A program made the position numbers and the translations under genes. From assembly GCA_016180085.1 (NCBI GenBank), contig JACPBX010000006.1, positions 1-54,596 on the forward strand: a DNA stretch of 54,596 nucleotides. Direction: 5' to 3'. Source of the stretch: Candidatus Woesearchaeota archaeon. GTDB taxonomy: Archaea; Nanobdellota; Nanobdellia; Woesearchaeales; UBA10216. Under the pieces are notes generated by a model. The model saw nothing but the letters and a program-made list of their open reading frames with translations. It was not told where the DNA came from and did no database searches. Below are positions 36,158-42,063 of this stretch, in pieces; within the stretch, counting starts at the first letter, position 1; each line of letters begins with the position of its first letter.

Positions 36158-36511
36158 TCAATACATTAGCATCGGCTTTTCTTCCAGCTTCCCTGTGACC
36201 GGGTCAACCTTGAACCCGAATACTTCCAGTACAACCACGCCAAGCAGCACTTTATCTATAATGTCGGAAATCCAGACCCTGAACAATTCTTCCTTGCCAT
36301 TAACCATTATCAGGGCCCTGCCGTGCTTGACCTTTACAGGCCCTCCCCCCGTTGCCACTGTTTGCTCCTCTACAGCCTTAATCCCGAGTTCGTCAGCCAG
36401 CCTTTGCGGCAGAACAGTCAGCATTGCGCCTGTGTCTACCATGGCCTCTACGGCAGCTGATTTTTTCTTTTCGGGGTCTGAAACTGTTATTTCAATAAAA
36501 ACATGTCCCAT
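36158..36511 (-). CDS. Clan AA (retropepsin-like) aspartic protease
   Basis: A 117-residue protein starting MGHVFIEITVSDPEKKKSAA. AMVDTGAMLTVLPQRLADEL (about 23-42) carries the catalytic Asp-Thr-Gly triad followed by the usual hydrophobic flap and LP turn, and IIDKVLLGVVVLEVFGFKVD (about 84-103) matches the LLG box near the family's C terminus. Such single-domain archaeal proteases act as dimers. No transposon or virus-like genes lie nearby, so it reads as a host gene. ATG 36511 is about 25 bases from a TATA box, giving a leaderless mRNA. It faces the giant gene's end and diverges from the pilin-like operon, so processing of surface proteins is possible but not shown. It has no signal peptide. 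Confidence 0.8.
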   Translation of the reverse strand: MGHVFIEITVSDPEKKKSAAVEAMVDTGAMLTVLPQRLADELGIKAVEEQTVATGGGPVKVKHGRALIMVNGKEELFRVWISDIIDKVLLGVVVLEVFGFKVDPVTGKLEEKPMLMY

Positions 36512-36532
36512 ACTTCCAAATATGGCGACGGT

Positions 36533-36547
36533 AGGATTTAAACCTTT
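36533..36547. promoter_or_regulatory. Bidirectional TATA box between protease and pilin-like operon
   Basis: GGATTTAAACCTTTCCC (TATA core 36536-36542) is read leftward for the protease and can serve rightward transcripts starting near 36567. The same 13 bases occur upstream of the giant gene at 3391, which suggests co-regulation. Confidence 0.55.
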
Positions 36548-36569
36548 CCCCTCCTTTTTCGGAAACTTT

Positions 36570-36665
36570 ATGGAAGAATGTGGAATGTTTCTTAAAATCC
36601 CTGAAGTTATTGCAAAAAATGTGACGTTTGCCGAAAATCTTCCGCCGGAGCTGAAAATAAAATGA
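36570..36665 (+). CDS. Candidate 31-residue leader protein overlapping the next gene
   Basis: From ATG 36570 a frame encodes MEECGMFLKIPEVIAKNVTF and then AENLPPELKIK. Its TGA overlaps the next gene's ATG (ATGA), the usual sign of translational coupling. The ATG sits 25-30 bases below the bidirectional TATA box, so this would be the first frame of the operon's mRNA. No family is recognised, and a chance frame cannot be excluded. Confidence 0.4.
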   Translation: MEECGMFLKIPEVIAKNVTFAENLPPELKIK

Positions 36666-37183
36666 TAAGCATGTTGCAGGGCAAAAAGGGCCAGTTTTAC
36701 ATACTCATAGCCCTGCTGCTGATTGCGTATGCGTACACGCTTATAAGGCAGGAGGTTCCTGTGAGAAAGCCGAAGGACACGTTCCAGCTGCTGCATGAGG
36801 GTTACATGAGTGAGGGCATGGCAGCGATAAACAGCGCGGTTTATGAGGAAGCGAATGTTACTGCACGGTTTGCAGGCTTTACCGGTGATTACATGGCATT
36901 TGCAAAGTCGGCAGCCCCGAATTTCAGGCTGGTTTACCTGCTCAGGCACAAGGACCAGCTGGTTGTGGGCAACAGGCTTGACTCAAGCCTGAACATAACG
37001 CTTGGCAATGCTGATTATTCCATCGGGCCGGGCTCAGAGCAAACGGCAGCTGTGTCCAACGCTACCATAAGGATTGCGGGCAACAGCTATAGCTTTGTGT
37101 TTTTGCAGGAGGGTGAAATCCAGCTCAAGGCCTTGTTCAGGGAGGCCAGCAGGCTTACCACAAGGGTTTTTGTGAGTGGATAG
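36662..37183 (+). CDS. Membrane-anchored surface protein with class III signal sequence
   Basis: A 173-residue protein begins MISMLQGKKGQFYILIALLL, followed by IAYAYTLIRQEV. The KKGQF box just before a hydrophobic stretch is the archaeal class III (prepilin) signal, cut by a PibD-like peptidase so that the hydrophobic helix becomes the pilus core or membrane anchor. The rest is a soluble domain with several N-x-S/T sites and a C-terminal strand-rich part. I do not recognise its family. ATG 36671 is an alternative start. It opens a run of six genes with similar architecture, spaced 0-30 bases apart, that follows the giant gene, so a role as a minor pilin or assembly factor is likely. Confidence 0.75.
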   Translation: MISMLQGKKGQFYILIALLLIAYAYTLIRQEVPVRKPKDTFQLLHEGYMSEGMAAINSAVYEEANVTARFAGFTGDYMAFAKSAAPNFRLVYLLRHKDQLVVGNRLDSSLNITLGNADYSIGPGSEQTAAVSNATIRIAGNSYSFVFLQEGEIQLKALFREASRLTTRVFVSG

Positions 37184-37213
37184 GTGAAATAGGGCAAAGG
37201 GGGTTTGGTTAAA

Positions 37214-37699
37214 ATGGCTGCTAAACTGCGCTTCAGGGCAATAGTTGCGGGTAAGCATGGTATTTCGGTGTGGATTTCATGGGTGCTGCTTGTAGCCCTT
37301 TCTGTCATGATTGGCACTCTGGTGCTGCAGTGGTCGAAAAGCCATGCCACCAAGACGGTTGAAGACATTACAGAGAAGGGCGAGGTTTTGACCTTTTGCC
37401 AGGAAACGGGAGTGGCAATAAACAGCTACTGCCAGAATACGCAAACTTTAAATATAAACGTCACGAATAACAACAATCGCAAAGTCGATTCGCTGCTGGT
37501 GAGGGGCTTTGATATTTACGGCAACCCTGATGGAGGCTCGAAAAACATAAGCCTTGAGCCTGAGAAAACAAAGGCGGTTGTTATCGTGAAGCAGGGCGTG
37601 CTTAAGCAGGCTGATGTTATGCCTGTAATTATTGTTGGCAAAAAAAGGGTCGTCTGCCAAAGCAGGAAAGTCCTGCTTGAGACGATTGAGTTTTGCTGA
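37214..37699 (+). CDS. Pilin-like protein
   Basis: ATG 37214 starts a protein of 161 residues (TTG 37205 would add three). It has a basic leader and then GKHGISVWISWVLLVALSVM, followed by IGTLVLQWSK. This fits the archaeal pilin/FlaG-type N terminus: a short positive leader, Gly at the cut site, and a 20-residue hydrophobic helix. The body is beta-rich with four Cys (FCQETG, SYCQNT, VVCQSR, IEFC) that could form disulfides outside the cell, and two N-x-T/S sites. Its family within the pilins is not clear. It lies in the surface-protein operon between two other small membrane proteins. Confidence 0.72.
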   Translation: MAAKLRFRAIVAGKHGISVWISWVLLVALSVMIGTLVLQWSKSHATKTVEDITEKGEVLTFCQETGVAINSYCQNTQTLNINVTNNNNRKVDSLLVRGFDIYGNPDGGSKNISLEPEKTKAVVIVKQGVLKQADVMPVIIVGKKRVVCQSRKVLLETIEFC

Positions 37700-37724
37700 C
37701 TAACCGGAAAAGAGGTGCTGTGTT

Positions 37725-38120
37725 TTGGCTAATGGTACACCAGCTATGCAAGGGCAGAAGAGCGAGGTGCTCCTGCAGCTGGAGATAGAGAAGTCCAAGC
37801 TCAACAGGGAAAAGAGCCTGCTGCTGCTTGACAAGTCCCTCTTGATGTACTTTGCCTTCCTGATTATAGGCGTGGTCGGGTTTGTCAACAAGTACCTTGA
37901 TGCAAGATACCTTAACATAATGATAGCGCTCAGTTTTGGGGTGCTTGCTGTCGGCCTTGTGCCTTACATGCTGACCATGAGCAGGGAAGAGAAAAAGCTG
38001 AACGCCCTGATCATTAATTTTCGCAGCAACGGCAGCGGCAGCGGCAATGGCAGGCGCAGTAAGGCAACTGGCAGGGCAGCCTCGGTCAGGGCGACTAAGG
38101 CAGCAAAATCACGTTCCTGA
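37725..38120 (+). CDS. Two-helix membrane protein with basic tail
   Basis: A 131-residue protein starts at TTG 37725, eight bases after GAGGTG. Residues 15-35 are a charged helix (LQLEIEKSKLNREKSLLLLD). Two membrane helices follow (about 40-57, MYFAFLIIGVVGFV, and 65-85, IMIALSFGVLAVGLVPYM). The tail is Ser/Gly/Arg/Lys-rich (GSGSGNGRRSKATGRAASVR), likely cytoplasmic by the positive-inside rule. There is no signal sequence and no recognised family. Its location within the pilin-like operon suggests a part of the assembly platform or a regulator of it. Confidence 0.65.
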   Translation: MANGTPAMQGQKSEVLLQLEIEKSKLNREKSLLLLDKSLLMYFAFLIIGVVGFVNKYLDARYLNIMIALSFGVLAVGLVPYMLTMSREEKKLNALIINFRSNGSGSGNGRRSKATGRAASVRATKAAKSRS

Positions 38121-38131
38121 GGTGGACACCA

Positions 38132-38695
38132 ATGCTGAAAGGTCAGAAAGGTCATAACGGCTATAAAATTTTTAAAAATAGCAGGAATAAGAGAGGCGTA
38201 TCTCCTTTGATAGCCACTGTGCTGCTTATTGCCTTTGCAGTTGCCCTTGGGGCTGTTGTAATGAACTGGGGCAGGGGCTTTGTGCAGCAGCAGACAACAG
38301 AAGCTGAAAAAACAACCCAGACAAAGCTGGGCTGCAGCCTCAAGGTTAACCTGAAGGTTGCCGAGATAGATGGCGTGCCCCAGGTCTGTTACGGTGGCAG
38401 CGGCTCTGCCGGCTATATTGAGCTCAGGCTTAACAATAACGATGAGTCAAATGACATCAAGGGGCTCAGCGTTTCTGTGGGAGGAGAAACTGGCATATAC
38501 AACAACGACACAATAAACACCACAATCCCCGTTGGCTTGGCAGGTTACCTGAACATGAGCTATTCATACACCGCCTATGGGAAAGTGAAGAACATAAGGA
38601 TTGTTCCCAAGATTTTAATAGGCGGCGTTGTAACTCCTTGCGGCGGAAGCCCGCTTGAGAAAAGCACTTCTGAGCTTAGGAACTGCTCCGCGTGA
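38132..38695 (+). CDS. Archaeal type IV pilin (Pilin_N family)
   Basis: A 187-residue protein. The leader ends NKRG and is followed by VSPLIATVLLIAFAVALGAV, the textbook archaeal type IV pilin N-terminal domain (formerly DUF1628). Cutting after Gly by a PibD-type peptidase would leave the conserved helix to pack into a filament. The body has N-x-S/T sites (NNDTINTT, NMSYS) and four Cys for possible disulfides. The leader is unusually long, about 25 residues before the cut. It overlaps the next gene by four bases. This is the clearest pilin in the window and the main reason to read the locus as a pilus system. Confidence 0.85.
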   Translation: MLKGQKGHNGYKIFKNSRNKRGVSPLIATVLLIAFAVALGAVVMNWGRGFVQQQTTEAEKTTQTKLGCSLKVNLKVAEIDGVPQVCYGGSGSAGYIELRLNNNDESNDIKGLSVSVGGETGIYNNDTINTTIPVGLAGYLNMSYSYTAYGKVKNIRIVPKILIGGVVTPCGGSPLEKSTSELRNCSA

Positions 38696-39165
38696 CCGGC
38701 AAGTTGATGTGCATGATGCGTTGCAAAAAAGGCTTGCTTTCAGGCAAGAAGGCTGTTGCTATAATACTTCTTATAGTTGGCGTGATGCTTATGTTCTTCA
38801 TAATAAGCCAGGGGATTGGAATCTACAGGAGCTCCAGGGAGGCAAGCGACAGTCAGGGCCTGTCAAGCGTGCAGTGCTTCGGGTTCCTGTACACAGTTAA
38901 GGGCATAACTGCAACTGATGAGGAGCTGCAGTTTGAGTTCAGGAACGAGCTGTCAAGCACCGAGGAGGTTCACAACCTTACCATTATGGGCGCTGGAGAA
39001 GGCGCGGTGCAAAGCAGGAGCACTGTTGACGTTGGCATTCCCATAGGCTCGTCACTTTCCGTCAGGGTGCCGGTCAGGGTCGAGGACAACTTCGTGGTCT
39101 ATCCTGACAACTGCCAGCTATACCCCCTGAGGTGCACCCTTGAAGGCCAATGCGCGTACAGGTAA
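38692..39165 (+). CDS. Membrane-anchored surface protein, pilin-like
   Basis: GTG 38692 overlaps the stop of the pilin gene (GTGA); ATG 38707 is another possible start. A basic Cys-rich leader (MCMMRCKKGLLSGKK) precedes AVAIILLIVGVMLMFFIISQ. The rest (about 110 residues) is a beta-rich domain with NLTIMGAG and a pair of Cys near the end (LRCTLEGQC). A short positive leader with a single N-terminal helix is the architecture of minor pilins, though the class III cut site is less clear than in the flanking genes (GKK-AVAI). Translation is probably coupled to the upstream pilin. Family not recognised. Confidence 0.68.
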   Translation: MTGKLMCMMRCKKGLLSGKKAVAIILLIVGVMLMFFIISQGIGIYRSSREASDSQGLSSVQCFGFLYTVKGITATDEELQFEFRNELSSTEEVHNLTIMGAGEGAVQSRSTVDVGIPIGSSLSVRVPVRVEDNFVVYPDNCQLYPLRCTLEGQCAYR

Positions 39166-39169
39166 AAAA

Positions 39170-39928
39170 ATGAATCGCGGCAATAAGGGCACTCGCTTCG
39201 CTCACGCCCTTATCAACCCCACGGATAAAAAAGGGGCAATATGGGTTTCTGCAGTAATATATGTCCTTATAGGCGTTATTGTGCTGACCGTGGTCATTGA
39301 GGCAGGAATCCCTTTTATCAAGGGGCTTCAGGAAAGAAGCCACGTCAGCCGTGCCCGGAATACCTTCTCAGCGCTTGACCAGCAGATACAGGACGTTGCA
39401 AAGGAAGGGCAGGGCTCGCAAAGGATTATTCCTCTGGAAGTTTCAGAAGGCACTGTAAAGGTTGAGGATAACAAGCTCAGGTGGAAGATTGAAACAACCT
39501 CAAAGGTGCTTGAGCCAAGGACCAGGGTGGAGCTGGGCAACCTCGTGGTAGCCTCTGACGTTGACGTTTCTGCAGCTGATGAGTCAGGCTTTCATATAAT
39601 CCAGAACTCCAGGATTCTTGCAAACTTCACGAAGTTCGGCAGCAAGACAAGCTTTTCAAGCATAAACACGTCTTCACTCCTGAACTATATAGAGTTCAAG
39701 GACACCGGCTCAAAGACAACAGGCACATTCACCTTCTTCATCAACCAGAACGCAAGCTCAGTCAGCGGCACAGGCTACACCGAGCTTTTGCAAACAGGCA
39801 CAGGCCTGGCAAGCGCAACGCTCAAGGCCCATGTCAACAGCACGATTTACGAGTACGACCTCCTCCTTAGCTTGGACAGCAAGGCGGATTTCCTGCGCGG
39901 CCAGATTGAGAACTTCAGGGTGAAGTAA
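39170..39928 (+). CDS. Pilin-like membrane-anchored protein with an inserted palindrome
   Basis: ATG 39170 gives about 252 residues, immediately after the previous stop. NPTDKKGAIWVSAVIYVLIG and then VIVLTVVIEAGIPFIKGLQE form a class III-type signal and anchor helix. A coiled part (SHVSRARNTFSALDQQIQDV) and a beta-rich domain with several N-x-S/T sites follow. The leader is long because residues 5-15 (NKGTRFAHALI) are encoded by a perfect-stem hairpin at 39183-39213 that looks inserted; a start further upstream at TTG 39140 overlaps the previous gene. It is the last gene of the pilin-like run, followed by a new promoter. Its family was not recognised. Confidence 0.7.
   Translation: MNRGNKGTRFAHALINPTDKKGAIWVSAVIYVLIGVIVLTVVIEAGIPFIKGLQERSHVSRARNTFSALDQQIQDVAKEGQGSQRIIPLEVSEGTVKVEDNKLRWKIETTSKVLEPRTRVELGNLVVASDVDVSAADESGFHIIQNSRILANFTKFGSKTSFSSINTSSLLNYIEFKDTGSKTTGTFTFFINQNASSVSGTGYTELLQTGTGLASATLKAHVNSTIYEYDLLLSLDSKADFLRGQIENFRVK
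39183..39213. repeat. In-frame hairpin inside a pilin-like leader
   Basis: ATAAGGGC (39183-39190) pairs with GCCCTTAT (39206-39213) around a 15-base loop holding ACTCGCTTCGCTCAC. The coded residues do not resemble a leader. The stem resembles the hairpin at 683-716. Confidence 0.5.
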
Positions 39929-39948
39929 AAGCAAAGCGCAAAACAGCA

Positions 39949-39965
39949 CAAACTTTTAAATAATC
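39949..39965 (+). promoter_or_regulatory. TATA box for the integral membrane protein gene
   Basis: AAACTTTTAAATAATC ends about 25 bases before ATG 39989, which indicates a leaderless transcript separate from the pilin-like operon. Confidence 0.65.
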
Positions 39966-39988
39966 TTCTGCACCGCTTTCAAATTGGC

Positions 39989-40675
39989 ATGCACATAGCG
40001 GATAATCCTGCGGGGAACCCTTCAAGGGCGGGAAGGGCGGGGAATGAGGTCGCAAGCCTGGTGCGCGGGGGCTCAGCTTCTGCCTATTCTGCATTGCTGA
40101 AAAAGCACATTGTTGAGGCTGTAAAGAACTCCCTGAAATCGGTAACACCGAAAAAGCTGTTTCTGGCTGCCGTTGTGGTTTTTATCGTCATGCTCTTCGG
40201 CAGAAACATCAAAGACATCCTGCTCGTGGCTGCTTTGGGAATTGCAGCTTCATACTCGACCATTTACAAGCGCACGATAAGGGTGCCTTCGGCTGTTGAG
40301 CTGGTTACGTTTGGCACGATTGTGACTGGAGCGGCTTACGGCCCGGCCGTCGGCGCGATGTTCGGAGTCATTACAACAATAGCTTCTGAAATCATCAGCT
40401 CCGGGGTGGACGTTAACACGCTTTTTTATGCGATAGCAAGGGGCATTGCCGGAGGGCTCGCCCAGATGATGGTTGCTGGCTTTGGGTGGAGCGTTGTAAT
40501 TGCAGGCATGGCTGCCCTGGTAATCTTCCACGTTGTCTCTGACTTCATCTACGTTGTCTCAGGCGGCATCGAGGCCGTGCCCAAGATAATTTACTTTATC
40601 ATTGTCAATACGCTGTTCAACCTTATAGTATTCTCGTTCTTTGGCAGCTTCCTGCTTGGCATTGCCGTGGCCTGA
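39989..40675 (+). CDS. Integral membrane protein, ECF S-component-like
   Basis: A 228-residue protein with a soluble N terminus of about 55 residues and then six or so membrane helices (LFLAAVVVFIVMLF, ILLVAALGIAASYS, AVELVTFGTIVTGAAYG, GAMFGVITTIASEII, WSVVIAGMAALVIFHVV, IIYFIIVNTLFNLIVFSFFG). The segment TGAAYGPAVGAMFGVITTIA resembles the Gly-Pro-Gly-rich helix pair of energy-coupling-factor substrate-binding (S) subunits and of related membrane families. No ECF ATPase or T component is in the window. It lies between the pilin-like genes and the pilus ATPase and has its own leaderless promoter. Membrane location is sure; the family is tentative. Confidence 0.6.
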   Translation: MHIADNPAGNPSRAGRAGNEVASLVRGGSASAYSALLKKHIVEAVKNSLKSVTPKKLFLAAVVVFIVMLFGRNIKDILLVAALGIAASYSTIYKRTIRVPSAVELVTFGTIVTGAAYGPAVGAMFGVITTIASEIISSGVDVNTLFYAIARGIAGGLAQMMVAGFGWSVVIAGMAALVIFHVVSDFIYVVSGGIEAVPKIIYFIIVNTLFNLIVFSFFGSFLLGIAVA

Positions 40676-40686
40676 GGCTCCTGAGG

Positions 40687-40721
40687 CACCGGAGTCTGCC
40701 CTGCGCAGGCGGCAGCCGGTG
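40687..40721 (+). terminator. Strong GC-rich hairpin after the membrane protein gene
   Basis: CACCGG (40687-40692) with CCGGTG (40716-40721), and CTGCC with GGCAG inside, enclose the palindrome CCTGCGCAGG. It starts 11 bases after the stop codon and lies before the next promoter, so it probably protects or ends the transcript. Confidence 0.55.
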
Positions 40722-40749
40722 GCTTTCAGCACAGCCCGGCAGCCAGACC

Positions 40750-40790
40750 TAAACATTTAAATATTCCAGTATACAAATATCAACAAATAA
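40750..40790 (+). promoter_or_regulatory. Promoter of the pilus motor operon with a long leader
   Basis: TATA core TTTAAATATT at 40756-40765, followed by ATACAAATATC and ACAAATAAGG, very like the region at 158-192. Transcription would begin near 40788, leaving about 125 untranslated bases before ATG 40915. I see no known riboswitch in that leader. Confidence 0.6.
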
Positions 40791-40914
40791 GGATTATTGT
40801 GTACTGGATATTACTGGATGGTGCATAGTATAACCGCAGTTTGGCAGCGGCAGCAATGGGGACTTTGGAAGTTCCTATAACCCAAAATTGGTGTAAAAGA
40901 TGGTGAGTGGATGA

Positions 40915-42063
40915 ATGGCTGAAGCGGTTTCTCAGTTTGGGCTGGTAGGTCAGCAGTCTGTTGCTGCGGCGGGGGCAGCAGGCATTCAGCTTGCTCCGCA
41001 GCCTGTGCCTGTGACAGCTGGAGCAGCTGCAGGCGAGCAGGGTGCCCCTGAGTTTTTTATTGACCTGAGACCAAGGTTTGTCAAGCTTCCTGACATCAGT
41101 GTCAAGGAGAACATAAACATTCGCTACCCGTTGCTGCCTCCGTACGCCTTTGCGCACATCTACTGGGACAACACGGCAAAGGAGCTTCTTTACTCTGTTG
41201 AGGAGGTGCTGCTCACTGATACTGAAAAGGAGCTTCTGAAGCTGATTCAGCTGGGCCTTGAGGAGATGATTAACATAAGCTATGCTTACGCTTCCAAGTC
41301 AGACCTTCTTATAAAGTACCTGGAGAAGAACGTCCAGTCAATCCTTGCAGAGCTTGGCGCCAAGGTGTCAAGGCAGTCTTACCTCAAGATAATGTATTAC
41401 ATCTACAGGGACTTTGTCGGCCTGAACGAGATTGAGCCGATGATGCACGACTTCTACATTGAGGACATTGAGTGCAACGGCGTTGAAACGCCCATTTACA
41501 TAGTGCACAGGAAGTACCAGAACATGCGCACCAACATCGTGTTCCCGGAGATGAAGAGGATTGTTGATTTTGTTGAGAAGCTCGCGCAGAAGACTGGGAG
41601 GTATGTGAGCTTCGCCAAGCCGCTTCTCGATGGCAGCTTGCCTGACGGAAGCCGTGTCAATGCCACTTACACCAGCGACGTCACCACACACGGCCCTACA
41701 TTCACGATAAGAAAATTCACAAAGGACCCATTGACGCCTGTTCACCTTCTCGGCTATCAGACTGCAAGCGCTGAGATGTTTGGCTTTTTGTGGCTTGCTG
41801 TGGAAAACAAGTTTAACATAATGGCCATTGGCGAGACAGCCTCTGGCAAGACGACATTCCTCAACTCAATACTCCAGTTTGTTCCTCCTGAGGCGAGGAT
41901 AGTCTCGATAGAGGACACGAGGGAGCTTAACCTGGCCCATGAGAACTGGATTCCCGCAGTTGCCAGGGTCGGGTTTGGCATACCAAACATTTTGGGCAAG
42001 CAGTATGGCGAGATAAGCCTCTTTGACCTGCTCAGGGAAGGCAGAATCCTGATTATGTTGTAG
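40915..42063 (+). CDS. TadA/VirB11-like secretion ATPase, N-terminal part (frameshifted)
   Basis: Residues 1-45 are a low-complexity Ala/Gln-rich tail. The N-terminal domain follows (EFFIDLRPRFVKLPDISVKE on to YIYRDFVGLNEIEP), then the RecA-like ATPase with VNATYTSDVTTHGPTFTIRK, Walker A at GETASGKTT (about 304-312) and the Asp box IVSIEDTRELNL. Such hexameric ATPases drive assembly of type IV pili and archaella. The frame then leaves the family pattern at LLRE, reading GRILIML and a stop. In another frame, starting at 42042, the expected QNPDYVVVGEVRGKETYVLF continues. About seven bases (three residues less two bases) seem missing at 42040-42041. A sequencing error or a recent mutation are both possible. 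Confidence 0.88.
   Translation: MAEAVSQFGLVGQQSVAAAGAAGIQLAPQPVPVTAGAAAGEQGAPEFFIDLRPRFVKLPDISVKENINIRYPLLPPYAFAHIYWDNTAKELLYSVEEVLLTDTEKELLKLIQLGLEEMINISYAYASKSDLLIKYLEKNVQSILAELGAKVSRQSYLKIMYYIYRDFVGLNEIEPMMHDFYIEDIECNGVETPIYIVHRKYQNMRTNIVFPEMKRIVDFVEKLAQKTGRYVSFAKPLLDGSLPDGSRVNATYTSDVTTHGPTFTIRKFTKDPLTPVHLLGYQTASAEMFGFLWLAVENKFNIMAIGETASGKTTFLNSILQFVPPEARIVSIEDTRELNLAHENWIPAVARVGFGIPNILGKQYGEISLFDLLREGRILIML

Noticed and set aside
36158-36511. The retropepsin-like protease as part of a retroelement
   Set aside because: No reverse transcriptase, integrase or terminal repeats lie nearby; single clan AA proteases are ordinary archaeal genes.
36045-36665. A 206-codon plus-strand frame after the giant gene
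   Set aside because: Most of it is antisense to the aspartic protease, which has its DTG motif and promoter. Only the last 31 codons (from ATG 36570) are kept as a possible small gene.
42031-42063. Programmed frameshifting to make the full ATPase
   Set aside because: There is no slippery heptamer or downstream structure, and about three residues of the family pattern are missing, so a small deletion or read error explains it better.
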